A stretch of DNA of 64,000 bases from Pseudomonas nitroreducens TX1 (GCF_000313755.1 NZ_AMZB01000107.1:1-64000); one strand, 5' to 3'. Counted from the stretch's first letter, positions 35,103 through 43,976 are shown. The notes: generated from the sequence alone by a model not told the origin. Translations and numbers: made by a program.

Positions 35103-35390
35103 AAACACTCCGATTCGGGTCACGCGGACGCCTGCGAGCAACGCCGCGGACATGACTTTGACCGTGACTCTATCGACGCACCCGGCGCCTGGCCACTTGT
35201 CGGGATTGATAGTGCTCATGCCGGCGAGTGATACAGCAGTGACAGCGCATTGCCATGGAGCGTTCACGGGATGGTCACCACCCTGTCATGCCGGGCAGCC
35301 AGAATGCACTTGCGCTGAAGGACCAGCGCCCCATCTCTACGGGAATCCGCCGATCATCCTCCCCGGGCAACGGCGAGATCCTGTGGCCTA
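35103..35390. other. Intergenic region without supported gene
   Basis: The 343-bp gap between the divergent LLM gene start (35102) and the ArsC-like gene end (35446) has no ORF with recognisable coding signal. It contains a single good Pho-type heptamer (CTGTCAT near 35283-35289) with a poor partner, and the arsC terminator at its right end. Confidence 0.5.
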
Positions 35391-35394
35391 CGAA

Positions 35395-35426
35395 GCAAAA
35401 AGCCCGCATCCGCCCGGGCTTTTTGC
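35395..35426 (-). terminator. Rho-independent terminator of ArsC-like gene
   Basis: GCAAAAAGCCCG (35395-35406) pairs with CGGGCTTTTTGC (35415-35426) over 12 bp. It lies 20 bp beyond the stop of the minus-strand gene, with a T-run on that strand. Confidence 0.9.
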
Positions 35427-35445
35427 TTTGTCATCGCCGGAGGCT

Positions 35446-35859
35446 TCAGTCGCGGTTCTTCACCATTTCGAAGAGCTTCAGGCGATCACTGATTTCCTGC
35501 AGGGTGTGGCGGAACGGGTCGTGCTGTTCGCTATGGGCCGGGTCGCTGAAGTTCCACACGATCACCTTGCTGGAACTTGGCAGCTCGTCGCCCTCGTCGG
35601 TGGACTTGTCGCACAAGTCGATCAGGTAATCGAAGTGCTGGCCACGGAATTCATCTATCGACTTGCTGCGCAGGCCTTCGGCGGAGATACCTGCGTGCTC
35701 CAGCACATTGCGCGCACGCGGGTCGATGGCGGTCTGGTGGATGCCCGCGCTGAAGGCTTCGAAGTGCTCGCCATCGGTATGCCGCAACAGCGCCTCGGCC
35801 ATCGGCGAGCGGGCATCGTTGGCGACGCAGACGAACAGGACTCGGCGTTTCTCGGTCAT
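35446..35859 (-). CDS. Low-molecular-weight phosphatase / arsenate reductase-like protein
   Basis: This 137-residue LMW-PTP-fold protein has the P-loop C11-V-A-N-D-A-R17-S (C-x5-R) and a downstream Asp-Pro in WNFSDPAH. Thioredoxin-linked ArsC uses two further cysteines in a C-x6-C loop. Here one is present (LIDLCDKSTDEGDELP) but the second position is not cysteine. It may therefore use another reductant, or be a phosphatase. A Pho-box-like site lies 39 bp upstream. There is no ars operon around it. Confidence 0.8.
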   Translation of the reverse strand: MTEKRRVLFVCVANDARSPMAEALLRHTDGEHFEAFSAGIHQTAIDPRARNVLEHAGISAEGLRSKSIDEFRGQHFDYLIDLCDKSTDEGDELPSSSKVIVWNFSDPAHSEQHDPFRHTLQEISDRLKLFEMVKNRD

Positions 35860-35897
35860 TGTTACCTCGGCACGGGGTCGGCTATGCGCCCCTTATA

Positions 35898-35915
35898 CGT
35901 CAGGTTTTATGACAG
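35898..35915 (-). promoter_or_regulatory. Pho-box-like site upstream of ArsC-like gene
   Basis: On the minus strand the site reads CTGTCATAAAACCTGACG. The first heptamer matches the PhoB consensus CTGTCAT perfectly, the 4-nt AT-rich spacer fits, and the second (CCTGACG) is weaker. It lies 39 bp before the ATG. Phosphate control of an arsenate reductase-like protein would make sense because arsenate enters by phosphate transporters (inference). Confidence 0.45.
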
Positions 35916-35938
35916 GGCCGTGTCAGCACCATGAAGGC

Positions 35939-36430
35939 TCACAACACGATGTAGTCGCTGCGCTGCACGATGCCGCGGCTCTCGCCCTCCACGAGGTGTA
36001 CGTAGCGCCCGCCGACCTGGTCGATGGCGATGCAGTCGTCGACGTCGATCACCGCGTCGGTATGCGCCTTGTCCCAGCTGCGCGGCATGCGCCGCTTGGC
36101 GCGCACCTTGGCGTCAGCCGCGTCGCGCGCAGCCACCAGCACGTACTGGTGCGCCTCGCCGAAACTCCCCAGTTCGTAGCCACCCAGGTTTACGAAGAAC
36201 AATCGCAGTTCGCCCGGCGCCGGCATCGCCGCGCTGAACTCGACGCGGTACGCCTCGACGCCGTCCACCTCCAGCCAGGAGTCGATATGCAGGCCATCCG
36301 GGCTGCCGAACCAGGCCTCGCGCAATTGCGGATAGGTGGATTTCAGGTTGTCGCCAATGACGAAGGCCACGTCATGGACTTCGATCCGCGCGCGCGGATG
36401 GCGTCCCCCCAGCATGACTACGAACAGCAT
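35939..36430 (-). CDS. DUF1543 domain-containing protein
   Basis: This 163-residue protein starts MLFVVMLGGRHPRARIEVHD, matching DUF1543 proteins (LFxxxLGGxxxGxxxE-H). It carries a second related segment (LRLFFVNLGGYELGSFGE AHQYV) in the middle, so it looks like an internal duplication of the domain. It is soluble and its function is unknown. The ATG at 36430 is chosen because the conserved motif begins there. Confidence 0.78.
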   Translation of the reverse strand: MLFVVMLGGRHPRARIEVHDVAFVIGDNLKSTYPQLREAWFGSPDGLHIDSWLEVDGVEAYRVEFSAAMPAPGELRLFFVNLGGYELGSFGEAHQYVLVAARDAADAKVRAKRRMPRSWDKAHTDAVIDVDDCIAIDQVGGRYVHLVEGESRGIVQRSDYIVL

Positions 36431-36616
36431 TTCAGCCCCTTCCCAGGTTTCAGACTGGCTCTGACATATCCACCCTGGGGCAGGTTCAATCCAATGGCAG
36501 ATAAATGGCCAAGCGCCAGCGAGACCGGCTGGCGTTGTAGCGCCGGGCGACGCCTGCACTAAGCTGAGAATGTCCGCAGGGCCCCGCGCCATGCATGCAT
36601 TCATCCGGGAGACGCC

Positions 36617-36913
36617 ATGAAATCGCTACTGATCGCCACGCTGTCGCTGATCGTCGTGCAGCCCGTCTTTGCCGCCATCCCCATGCTCAATTACGACTGC
36701 CCGATGAACATCCAGGTCCACTCCGACGAGGGAGGACCGGTCTACATCAATGGCCAGGAAGCCAGGCTCAAGGTGGTCAACGACAACTACTACGAAGCCA
36801 AGGGCTCGGGGGTGACGATATCCATCAGCATCAACCCCGATGGCACAGCCTCGGTTTCCTACACCGGCAAGAAGGGCGCCAACGGTATCTGTCAGCCTGC
36901 CGAGGGCGACTGA
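36617..36913 (+). CDS. Small secreted hypothetical protein (98 aa)
   Basis: This 98-residue protein has a clear Sec signal peptide (MKSLLIATLSLIVVQPVFA, cleavage about residue 19/20). It is followed by a short beta-rich domain with two cysteines (YDCPMNIQV and NGICQPAE) that could form a disulfide. I do not recognise a family. It is convergent with the DUF1615 lipoprotein gene with a 1-bp gap. Confidence 0.75.
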   Translation: MKSLLIATLSLIVVQPVFAAIPMLNYDCPMNIQVHSDEGGPVYINGQEARLKVVNDNYYEAKGSGVTISISINPDGTASVSYTGKKGANGICQPAEGD

Positions 36914-36914
36914 T

Positions 36915-38057
36915 TCAGTTCTTCGGCGCGCGCCCCAGGCAACGCTGGTAGCGCTCGTCCACGCGCTGGGCGAACCAGGCAGTGGTGAGCTGGCGGGTGA
37001 TCTTCGGGCTGTGCAGCGTGATGCCCGGCAGCATCGCCCGCGGCATCGGCTTGCCAGCGGAGCGTTCGGCCAGCGCGAAGACCTTGGTGTAGAGCTCCGA
37101 TTTCGTAAACTCCGGCTTGTCGCCCAGCTCCAGGTCGCGGCGGATTTCCCGCTCGCTCATGCCCAGTTTCGGCGTCAGGGTGCGCACCGCCTTCTCGGTG
37201 CTACCGGCGTCATAGCTGCCGTAGAGGATCAGGTCGCCATCCAGTGCCAGGCTGATGCCGGTCAGGTCTGACACCACACGCTGGAACGCGGCGTTGCGGC
37301 TGGCGTACCAGCCGGCGTTGAAGTCGGCGAATCGGTACAGCTGGCGCGGGTAGTTCACCGGGTAACCGAGCAGGTGGGCGACTCCGAAGTACATGCCGCC
37401 GCGACGAGTGAACACCTCGCGGCGGATACTGCCGTCCACCGGGTACGGATAGCCGTCGGCGTGGGCCTGGGCGAACTCGATGCTGACCTGCATCGGTCCG
37501 CCGGTATGCACCGGGTTGAAGCGGCCGAACAGTTGCTGGCCCAGGGGTACGCCGCCGATGAAGTCATCGAAGATCGCGCTCAGCTCCCGCTCGGTTTTCG
37601 CGCTCGCCAGGCGCTGGCTGTAGGTGCGGCCATTCGGCGATTTCAGCGCCAGAGCGGTATCGATGAGAAAACCCGGCACATGCACCTTGCTCGCACGCCG
37701 GTCGATCTCGGCGCGGGCGATCTTGCCCAGGCCCGGTACCGGCGGGTCGGCCTTGAAATTGGACTCCTGCTCGGTGATCGCGACCACCGAGCAAAGGTTT
37801 TCGGTGGTTGCCGGAATGCGCTGGGTGGTGAACGCGACCTGGATGTCCTTCGCCCAGCCCTGGCGGTCGGACGCGCCAGCCGGAATCAGCCTCGCCAATG
37901 TGCCGCGTACCTCTTCCGGGGTGGGCTCCGGCACGCTGGGTGCGCGAGTGCCGCAGCCGGCCAGCGCCAGCAGCGCGGCCAGGCCCAACAGGTGCATGAA
38001 TCGTGGTGAAGGCCTTTTCAGGCTGGATGAATCTGCCGTCAGGGCAGCCGCAGTCAT
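36915..38057 (-). CDS. DUF1615 lipoprotein
   Basis: This 380-residue protein has a lipoprotein signal with lipobox LALAGC near residue 35. It is followed by the DUF1615 domain (LARLIPAGASDRQGWAKDIQ, TEQESNFKADP, GGPMQVSIEFAQ). The ESNF and GPMQVS segments recall lytic-transglycosylase-like active sites, but enzymatic activity is unproven. It is expected at the periplasmic face of the outer membrane. The ATG at 38057 follows AAGGAACGGACT; the N-terminal extension before the hydrophobic stretch supplies positive charge. Confidence 0.85.
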   Translation of the reverse strand: MTAAALTADSSSLKRPSPRFMHLLGLAALLALAGCGTRAPSVPEPTPEEVRGTLARLIPAGASDRQGWAKDIQVAFTTQRIPATTENLCSVVAITEQESNFKADPPVPGLGKIARAEIDRRASKVHVPGFLIDTALALKSPNGRTYSQRLASAKTERELSAIFDDFIGGVPLGQQLFGRFNPVHTGGPMQVSIEFAQAHADGYPYPVDGSIRREVFTRRGGMYFGVAHLLGYPVNYPRQLYRFADFNAGWYASRNAAFQRVVSDLTGISLALDGDLILYGSYDAGSTEKAVRTLTPKLGMSEREIRRDLELGDKPEFTKSELYTKVFALAERSAGKPMPRAMLPGITLHSPKITRQLTTAWFAQRVDERYQRCLGRAPKN

Positions 38058-38143
38058 AGTCCGTTCCTTGCTTGATTTCCGCCGCCTACAGGACCTGCGC
38101 CCGTCGGCACAGGTTCCCCGGCATTGTCAGGCAAGCATGGATT

Positions 38144-39037
38144 TCAGCGCCAGGCCAGGCGTCGCAGGTTCAGGCTCCAGCCGCGTTGCATGCCGGCCGC
38201 AGCCAACAGGATGGCGACCACGCCCAGCCATTGCAACGGAGTCAGGCGGTGGCCGAAGGCGAACCAGTCGACGAAGATCGCGGCGATCGGGTAAATGAAC
38301 GAGAGTGCGCCGGTCAGCGCCGTGGGCAGTTTCTGGATCGCGCCATAGAGCAGCACGTACATGATGCCGGTGTGCACGATGCCCAGGGTCGCCAGGCTGG
38401 CCCAGGCTGTGGTGGCCTGCGGCAGTGGGGAGAGGTTCGCCCAGGGCGCCAGCAGCAGGACGCCGGTCACCGCCTGGATCAGCGCGATCAGGTGCGGCGG
38501 TACGCCGGTCAAGCGCTTGATGATCAACGCCGCCACTGCATACAGGGCCGCCGCACCGAGGGCCAGGGCGATGCCGCCCAGATAGTCGCTACCCACCTGC
38601 CCCGCTTCGCCGTGCGCGCTGACGATGGCGAGCATGCCGACGAAGGAAAGGCCAAGCCAGGCGAGCTTTTGCGCGGTCACCTTCTCGCCGAGGAACAGCG
38701 CGCCGAGCAACACCAGCAGGAATGGCTGCACGTTATAGACCGCCGTGCCGATGGCGATCGATGCCCGCGAGTAGGAGCCGAACAGCAGCACCCAGTTGCC
38801 GACGATCGCCGCGCCGCTGAGCAGCGCCAGGCCGAAAGTGACGCGGGTGAGGACGCCGGGCCGCAGGAAGCCCATGGCCGCACAGATCACCAGGAGCGTC
38901 GCGGCGCCGAACACGCAGCGCCAGAACACCACATCCAGCACCGGTTGGCCGGAAATCACCACCAGCCAGCCGATGGTGCCGCAGATCAGCATGGCGCTGA
39001 TCATTTCCAGGGTGCCGCGCCTGATTCCTTCGTTCAT
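38144..39037 (-). CDS. EamA/DMT family transporter
   Basis: This 297-residue inner-membrane protein has ten predicted helices in two EamA repeats (SAMLICGTIGWLVVISGQPV; YLGGIALALGAAALYAVAAL). It is divergent from an Lrp/AsnC regulator, and this pairing is usual for amino-acid or metabolite exporters. The substrate is not predictable. Confidence 0.9.
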   Translation of the reverse strand: MNEGIRRGTLEMISAMLICGTIGWLVVISGQPVLDVVFWRCVFGAATLLVICAAMGFLRPGVLTRVTFGLALLSGAAIVGNWVLLFGSYSRASIAIGTAVYNVQPFLLVLLGALFLGEKVTAQKLAWLGLSFVGMLAIVSAHGEAGQVGSDYLGGIALALGAAALYAVAALIIKRLTGVPPHLIALIQAVTGVLLLAPWANLSPLPQATTAWASLATLGIVHTGIMYVLLYGAIQKLPTALTGALSFIYPIAAIFVDWFAFGHRLTPLQWLGVVAILLAAAGMQRGWSLNLRRLAWR

Positions 39038-39167
39038 GGTTCACCTCCGCTTGTTGGTGACCAGTATGAACGGGTGGATTCGTGCACTCCATCGCCTGAT
39101 GCAGGCAAATCCTGATGTTTACCTTTACTATCAAGGCAAGTAGCCAACTTCACCTTTCGAGACCAAG

Positions 39168-39605
39168 ATGACCGACGACATCGACCAGTTGTTGATCGCC
39201 GCGCTGATGGAAGACTCGCGCCTATCCCTCAAGGCCCTGGCCCAGGTCAGTGGCCTGAGTTCCCCCAGCGTTGCCGAGCGCCTGCGCAAGCTGGAGGAGC
39301 GCCAGGTGATCACCGGCTACACGGTGAACGTCGATCCACGCGCCTTCGGCTACCACCTGCAAGCCATCGTCCGGGTGCGCCCGCTGCCGGGAAAACTGCA
39401 GGAAGTAGAGAAACAGATCCTGGCGATTCCCGAGTTCACCGAGTGCGACAAGGTCACCGGTGAGGATTGCTTCTACGCGCGGATGTGCGTGCGCTCCATG
39501 GAGCAACTGGACGAGATCCTGGATCACCTCAACGGGTTTGCCGAGACCAACACGGCCATCGTCAAGAAGAGCCCGGTGAAGCGGCGCTTGCCGCCGATGG
39601 CGTGA
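39168..39605 (+). CDS. Lrp/AsnC family transcriptional regulator
   Basis: This 145-residue protein has an N-terminal winged helix (DQLLIAALMEDSRLSLKALA, SSPSVAERLRKLEE) and a C-terminal RAM ligand-binding domain (about residues 65-140, ending near ETNTAIVKKSPVKRRL). It probably controls the divergent EamA transporter, 130 bp away. The amino-acid ligand is unknown. Confidence 0.92.
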   Translation: MTDDIDQLLIAALMEDSRLSLKALAQVSGLSSPSVAERLRKLEERQVITGYTVNVDPRAFGYHLQAIVRVRPLPGKLQEVEKQILAIPEFTECDKVTGEDCFYARMCVRSMEQLDEILDHLNGFAETNTAIVKKSPVKRRLPPMA

Positions 39606-39674
39606 GCATCGTTGTTAGACGAGGTGTTTTCGCGCGGCTTCGGAGTGGCTTTTTCCTGAGAGTCCGTGCGGGCA

Positions 39675-39728
39675 CCTTTTCCCTCTCCTCCCGCCCTCTC
39701 CCTGAAGGGAGAGGGTTAGAGAGAGGGG
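39675..39728. repeat. CCCTCTCCC hairpin repeat
   Basis: CCCTCTCCTCCCGCCCTCTCCCTGAAGGGAGAGGGTTAGAGAGAGGGG-type sequence is the fullest copy of the dispersed repeat. It sits between convergent genes. Confidence 0.7.
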
Positions 39729-39759
39729 CTCTTGATCTAGCGAATCCACGACAGAAGAG

Positions 39760-39781
39760 AAAGGCCCCTTGCGGGGCCTTT
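39760..39781 (-). terminator. Rho-independent terminator of DUF1302-DUF1329 operon
   Basis: AAAGGCCCC-TTGC-GGGGCCTTT is a 9-bp stem-loop, 14 bp beyond the DUF1329 stop. Confidence 0.82.
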
Positions 39782-39794
39782 GTCGTTCAGGTGC

Positions 39795-41165
39795 TTAGCG
39801 CGATGCCTTGCGGCGCAGCGCCGAAGGACTGAAGTTCGAATCGTCCGGCGCCGGCTGGCTGAAATCGGCGGTGCCGGGCTCCTCGTTGTCCAGCCACTGG
39901 ATGCTGTAGCGGTGCGCCTGGAGGTCATGGAAGGTGTCCAGTGCGGTCCACACCATCGGCTGCTCGTAGAAACTCTTCAGGTAGGCCAGCGACACACGCC
40001 ACAGCTCGCCGCGGCCGTCATACTGGTCGACCACGGCGGCGCCCCAGCTGTCCTCGTCGAGGTACAGGGTACGGCGCGAGTAGATGTGCCGCGCACCGGG
40101 CTTCAGCTTGCCGTCCACCACCCACACGCGGTGCAACTCGTAGCGGGTGTACTTGGGATTGACGTGGCCGGGGGTGAGCAGGTCCTTGTACTTAACCTCC
40201 GGGCTGGTGATCTGGTAGTTGTTGTAGGGGATGTAGATTTCCTTCTTGCCTACCAGGGTCCAGTCGTAGCGGTCCGGCGCGCCGTTGTACATGTCGGTGT
40301 CGTCGGCGGTGCGCAGGCCATCGGAATCTTCGATGGGGGTGTCGTAGGCCAGCGTCGGGGCGCGGCGCACGCGGCGCTGGCCAGGGTTGTAACCCCAGGC
40401 CTGGCGCGGCTCCTTGACCTGGTCGAGGGTCTCCTGCACCAGCGCGCCATTACCGGCCAGGCGGGCCGGGGCGGTGGTGAAGGTCATGTAGTAGAACAGG
40501 GTGTTGCCGAGCTTCTCGAAGCTGCCCTTGGGGTCGTAGAAGCGGAACAGTGCTTCGTCCTGCGAGGTCACCAGCGCATAGGCGCCGTTGCGCTGCACGC
40601 CGGCCTGGGAGGAACGGCGCACGATGTAGGTGCCGCGATAGCGGGCAATGTGGTTCCACACCGCTTCCACGCCGCTCTGCGGGATCGGGAACGGCACGCC
40701 ACCGTAGGCATCGGAGAAGCCGTTGCCGCCTTCGACCAGCTTGGCGCTGGTGGCGTTCTTGTAGATGTTGTCGTAGATCCACTGCGGCGCCGAGCCGGTG
40801 CGGTGGGTCTGGTAGACCGGCATCTGGTAGGTGTCCGGGTAGGCGTTGAACAGCGCGATCTGACCCGGCGTCAGGTTCGCCTTGTACTGGTCGAGGTTGG
40901 CCTTGGTGATGACGAACTTGGGCTTCTCGCCAGCGAACGGGTCGACATGGTGCGCCCCGGGTCCCTTGTAGCCGGCGGGCGCCGAAGTCAGGCCACCGCT
41001 CCAGGCGGGAATGCTGCCGGCGGCGTTGCCGGCCTTCTCCGCGCCCATGGGGGTCAGGCTGCTTTTCAACTGGGCGGCCTGGTCGGCCGGGACGGCGGCA
41101 CGCGCATCAGTGACGGCCAGGGCAGTCAGCGCGGCAAGGACGATCAGGGAACTCTTCTTGTACAT
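39795..41165 (-). CDS. DUF1329 domain-containing periplasmic/outer-membrane protein
   Basis: This 456-residue protein has a Sec signal peptide (about 1-23, ending TDARAAV) and a DUF1329 domain. The domain is related in fold to the LolA/LolB lipid carriers (segments GAEKAGNAAGSIPAWSGGL, HRVWVVDGKLKPGARHIYSR). It forms an operon with the DUF1302 gene 13 bp upstream. DUF1329/DUF1302 pairs often accompany hydrophobic-compound catabolism or RND-type lipid transport genes, none of which lies here. A role in moving a hydrophobic molecule through the envelope is inference. Confidence 0.87.
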   Translation of the reverse strand: MYKKSSLIVLAALTALAVTDARAAVPADQAAQLKSSLTPMGAEKAGNAAGSIPAWSGGLTSAPAGYKGPGAHHVDPFAGEKPKFVITKANLDQYKANLTPGQIALFNAYPDTYQMPVYQTHRTGSAPQWIYDNIYKNATSAKLVEGGNGFSDAYGGVPFPIPQSGVEAVWNHIARYRGTYIVRRSSQAGVQRNGAYALVTSQDEALFRFYDPKGSFEKLGNTLFYYMTFTTAPARLAGNGALVQETLDQVKEPRQAWGYNPGQRRVRRAPTLAYDTPIEDSDGLRTADDTDMYNGAPDRYDWTLVGKKEIYIPYNNYQITSPEVKYKDLLTPGHVNPKYTRYELHRVWVVDGKLKPGARHIYSRRTLYLDEDSWGAAVVDQYDGRGELWRVSLAYLKSFYEQPMVWTALDTFHDLQAHRYSIQWLDNEEPGTADFSQPAPDDSNFSPSALRRKASR

Positions 41166-41178
41166 GGTTCTCTCCGGA

Positions 41179-43140
41179 TCAGAACGAGTATTTCGCGGTG
41201 ATCGAGACGTTGTCGCGGTCGCGCATGGAGTTGCTGGAGCCGGCGCCGTAGTAGTTGGTGTACTGGGTGCCGACCTCGAAGGTGTTCAGGTAGCTGGCGT
41301 CGATACCGAGGGTGTAGGCCTTGCGACCCTCAATGAAGTTGCCGGTGCGGTCGGAGTTGCCGCTGAAGTCCTCCTGGTAGACGGCGTAGGGCGACAGCTT
41401 CACGCCAGCGTAGACGTCGTTCCAGCTGCCGGTGAGCAACAGGGTGTAGCCGTAGCTGTCGCGGCTGATCTGCACGTCGTCGCCATTGCCACCGACGTAG
41501 GCCTTGTCCTGGGCGCCGACGAACTTGCGCTCGCTGCCATCCCAGGCGGTGTATTTCAGGCTGCTGCCTCGAATGTGTTCCGAGGCCAGTTCGGCGACGC
41601 CGGTCATGGAATCGAAGCTCAGGTGCGGGCCGAAGTTGTAGATGGTCGACAGCGAGATGTTGTAGGTCTCGGCGCGCTCGTAGTTCTCGAACAGCTCGCC
41701 ACGGCACAGCTGCTTGCCGGCCACCGGTGCGCAGGCCTGGCCGGCCGGCGTGTTGGCATCGAACAGGTTGGTCTGGCCGAGTACGCCCTGGGTCAGCAGG
41801 TCGCCCAGCAGGTCGTCGGTGGCGGAGATGCTGATCGGCATGTTCGGCCGGTAGGCGATCTCGCCGGACACCGAGGCATCGCCCAGGGTGGTGTTGAAGC
41901 TGAAGCCGTACATGCGGATGTCTTCGACGTAGTCGCGACGGGCCTCGGCGTTGCTCGCCATGTCCAGCGTCGCCAGGCCCGGCACGGCCTCGCCGAGGCC
42001 GAGCGAGCCGAGCAGCGAGTTCAGCGCGTCGACGTCGACGCCCTGGTAGCCGCGCAGGTCCACCGCGATCTGCGGCTCCTTGGCGTGGTAATTGACGAAG
42101 TAGAAGCCGAACTCGGTGGAGTTGAGTTCCTCGGCGATGTAGCGGAAGGCGACGCCGAACTGGCCGTTGTCACGGGCCTCGATGTCCTTGCCGACATTGG
42201 CCACCTTGAAGGTCCCGGTATTGGGGTTCAGGTAGGCGTTCGGCCCGTGCGGCCCGTTGCCCAGCAGCCCGAGGGAGGCAACCGTGGGATAACCGGCCAG
42301 CAGTTCCTTGATCAGCGGGTTGTCTTCCGTGGTGTAGGCGGTGTTGCCGCCGTCGCTGAACAGGTCGGTGTCGGAGAAGTAGGTACCCACCGAGTCCAGG
42401 CGGGTTTCCTTCCACTTCCACTGGTAGAAGGTCTCCATGGACAGGTCGTCGGTCAGGCCGAAGTTGAGGCTCAGCGCCTCGGTCGGCACCAGCACTTCCT
42501 TGAGCTCGGAGCCCGGCAGGTGGAAGCGCGCGGCGTCCACCGGGTTGATGGTGTTGATGCCGCCCCGGTAGAACACGCCCTCGCCCCAGTTCAGCACCTG
42601 GCGGCCGACGCGGCCGGTCAGCGGATGCTCGGCGACGTCCCAGCTGCCGGACAGGTAGGCATCCAGCAGCTCGGCCTTGCGCCCGGCGATGTGGCGGGTG
42701 TCATCGGTGAAGTGATCGTCCTGCGGGAACGACTGGCTGGGACGTTCCACGCCATTGGTGGTGTCGTAGTAGTCGTTGCGCTTGTCCATGATCTGCGTGT
42801 CGTAGTAGGCAGTGCCGCGCATGAACAGGCCGTAGTTCTGGTACTTGGCCGAGAGGTCGGAGGTGAGCTTGAAGACCTGGGAAACCAGCCCGGTATCGAA
42901 GTTGCGGTTGCCGTCGTCGGCATTGATATCGGTGATGTTGCTCTTCTCGCGGCCCTGCACGCGCCACATCGCGCCGTAGGACAGCGTGCTGTCCAGCGAG
43001 CCGGTGATCTCGTTCTCGGCCAGCTTGAACTCCAGGGCCTGGGCCGACCCCGCCACCAGCAGCGGCAAGAGTCCCATCACCGCCCCCGCTTTGCGCGGCG
43101 CCCAGAAAATGGACGAGCGCGCACCCAATCGACTGTTCAT
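41179..43140 (-). CDS. DUF1302 outer-membrane beta-barrel protein
   Basis: This 653-residue protein has a signal peptide (ending about AQALEFK) and many alternating beta strands. It ends in Tyr-Ser-Phe, the C-terminal phenylalanine usual for BAM-assembled barrels. Family segments include WGEGVFYRGGINTINPVDAA and AYLSGSWDVAEHPLTGRVGR. It is the first gene of a DUF1302-DUF1329 operon. I chose the ATG at 43140, about 11 nt after GGAGG; upstream in-frame starts exist at 43149 and 43164. Confidence 0.87.
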   Translation of the reverse strand: MNSRLGARSSIFWAPRKAGAVMGLLPLLVAGSAQALEFKLAENEITGSLDSTLSYGAMWRVQGREKSNITDINADDGNRNFDTGLVSQVFKLTSDLSAKYQNYGLFMRGTAYYDTQIMDKRNDYYDTTNGVERPSQSFPQDDHFTDDTRHIAGRKAELLDAYLSGSWDVAEHPLTGRVGRQVLNWGEGVFYRGGINTINPVDAARFHLPGSELKEVLVPTEALSLNFGLTDDLSMETFYQWKWKETRLDSVGTYFSDTDLFSDGGNTAYTTEDNPLIKELLAGYPTVASLGLLGNGPHGPNAYLNPNTGTFKVANVGKDIEARDNGQFGVAFRYIAEELNSTEFGFYFVNYHAKEPQIAVDLRGYQGVDVDALNSLLGSLGLGEAVPGLATLDMASNAEARRDYVEDIRMYGFSFNTTLGDASVSGEIAYRPNMPISISATDDLLGDLLTQGVLGQTNLFDANTPAGQACAPVAGKQLCRGELFENYERAETYNISLSTIYNFGPHLSFDSMTGVAELASEHIRGSSLKYTAWDGSERKFVGAQDKAYVGGNGDDVQISRDSYGYTLLLTGSWNDVYAGVKLSPYAVYQEDFSGNSDRTGNFIEGRKAYTLGIDASYLNTFEVGTQYTNYYGAGSSNSMRDRDNVSITAKYSF

Positions 43141-43400
43141 AGACAGCATTACCTCCATGGCCAAGATTTATCGCCCCGGTCATTGCGGCCGGCGCTGTTC
43201 TTATTCGTTTCTCGGCTGCCGACGGCTCCGGACAAGCCGGGCCATCGTGCAGTAACACTCCTGCCAGAGCGCTCGCGGACGCTTTGGCCCCCTCTCCTCT
43301 TCTGACTCGCACGCGGGATTTGGGACTATCGTGCAGGCAAAGTAACAAACTGTTTCCCTGCTGCCAATCCGCAGATGTCATCCGCGTCATTCAGTAAGCA
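43141..43400. other. Intergenic region without supported gene
   Basis: The 330-bp gap between the DUF1302 start and the DUF3859 stop shows no ORF with coding signal. It must hold the DUF1302 promoter (minus strand). I do not see a clear sigma-54, Fur or Pho motif in it. Confidence 0.5.
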
Positions 43401-43403
43401 AAG

Positions 43404-43432
43404 AAAAGCCCGGCAAATAGCCGGGCTTTTTT
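43404..43432 (-). terminator. Rho-independent terminator of DUF3859 gene
   Basis: AAAAGCCCGGC-AAAT-AGCCGGGCTTTTTT is a strong stem-loop with T-runs on both sides, 38 bp beyond the DUF3859 stop. Confidence 0.88.
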
Positions 43433-43470
43433 CACACAGAAGTTACGACCGAGCGACCGTACTTCGAGAC

Positions 43471-43944
43471 TTACTCCACGGTGAAGGTCTTTTCCGCCAG
43501 CAGCCGGTCGCCCTGGAAGACCATGAAGCGCCACTGGCCCTGCACGACTTCATGATTCTCAGTGAACTGGTAGGCCATCACGTCGGTGGGCGCGCCCACC
43601 ACCAGCTTCTGTACGACTTCGAGCTTGTCGTGACGCTGGCCGTCCGGAGTCACCACGCCGGGGGTGAAGTACAGCAGGGTGAGCGGGGTATCGCCTTCCT
43701 GCTTGCCGCTGAGCTGGTAGCGCATGCCGAACTTGGTGCCCAGCTTGGCGGGCACGCGGGTAGTGGCTTCGATCTCCTGCTCGCTGCGGCTGAGCACACG
43801 CTCGCCCGGCTGGTAATCCTTGTACTGGCTGACGAAGACGCCGTACTCCACCGGGCCGTTGACGCGCACTTCGGCGAAAGCCGAGGAGGCAAAGGTACAA
43901 GCCAGGGAGAGAGCCAGGACTGCTGGCAGGCGGGAAATGGACAT
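43471..43944 (-). CDS. Secreted DUF3859 domain protein, PhoB-linked
   Basis: This 157-residue protein has a Sec signal peptide (about 1-24, ending SSAFAEV) and a beta-sandwich-like DUF3859 domain (VNGPVEYGVFVSQYKDYQ; QGQWRFMVFQGDRLLAEKTF). It is expected in the periplasm or outside; its function is not known. A three-repeat Pho box lies 32 bp upstream, so it is probably induced by phosphate starvation. A terminator follows, so the gene is a single unit. Confidence 0.82.
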   Translation of the reverse strand: MSISRLPAVLALSLACTFASSAFAEVRVNGPVEYGVFVSQYKDYQPGERVLSRSEQEIEATTRVPAKLGTKFGMRYQLSGKQEGDTPLTLLYFTPGVVTPDGQRHDKLEVVQKLVVGAPTDVMAYQFTENHEVVQGQWRFMVFQGDRLLAEKTFTVE

Positions 43945-43976
43945 GTCGCGCTCCTTGTTGGGGTCCGCGCGAGGCT

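Noticed and set aside
35270-35292. Possible Pho box TGGTCAC-CACC-CTGTCAT
   Set aside because: Only one heptamer is good, and the site points on + toward no gene; it is too weak beside the clear site at 43977-44005.
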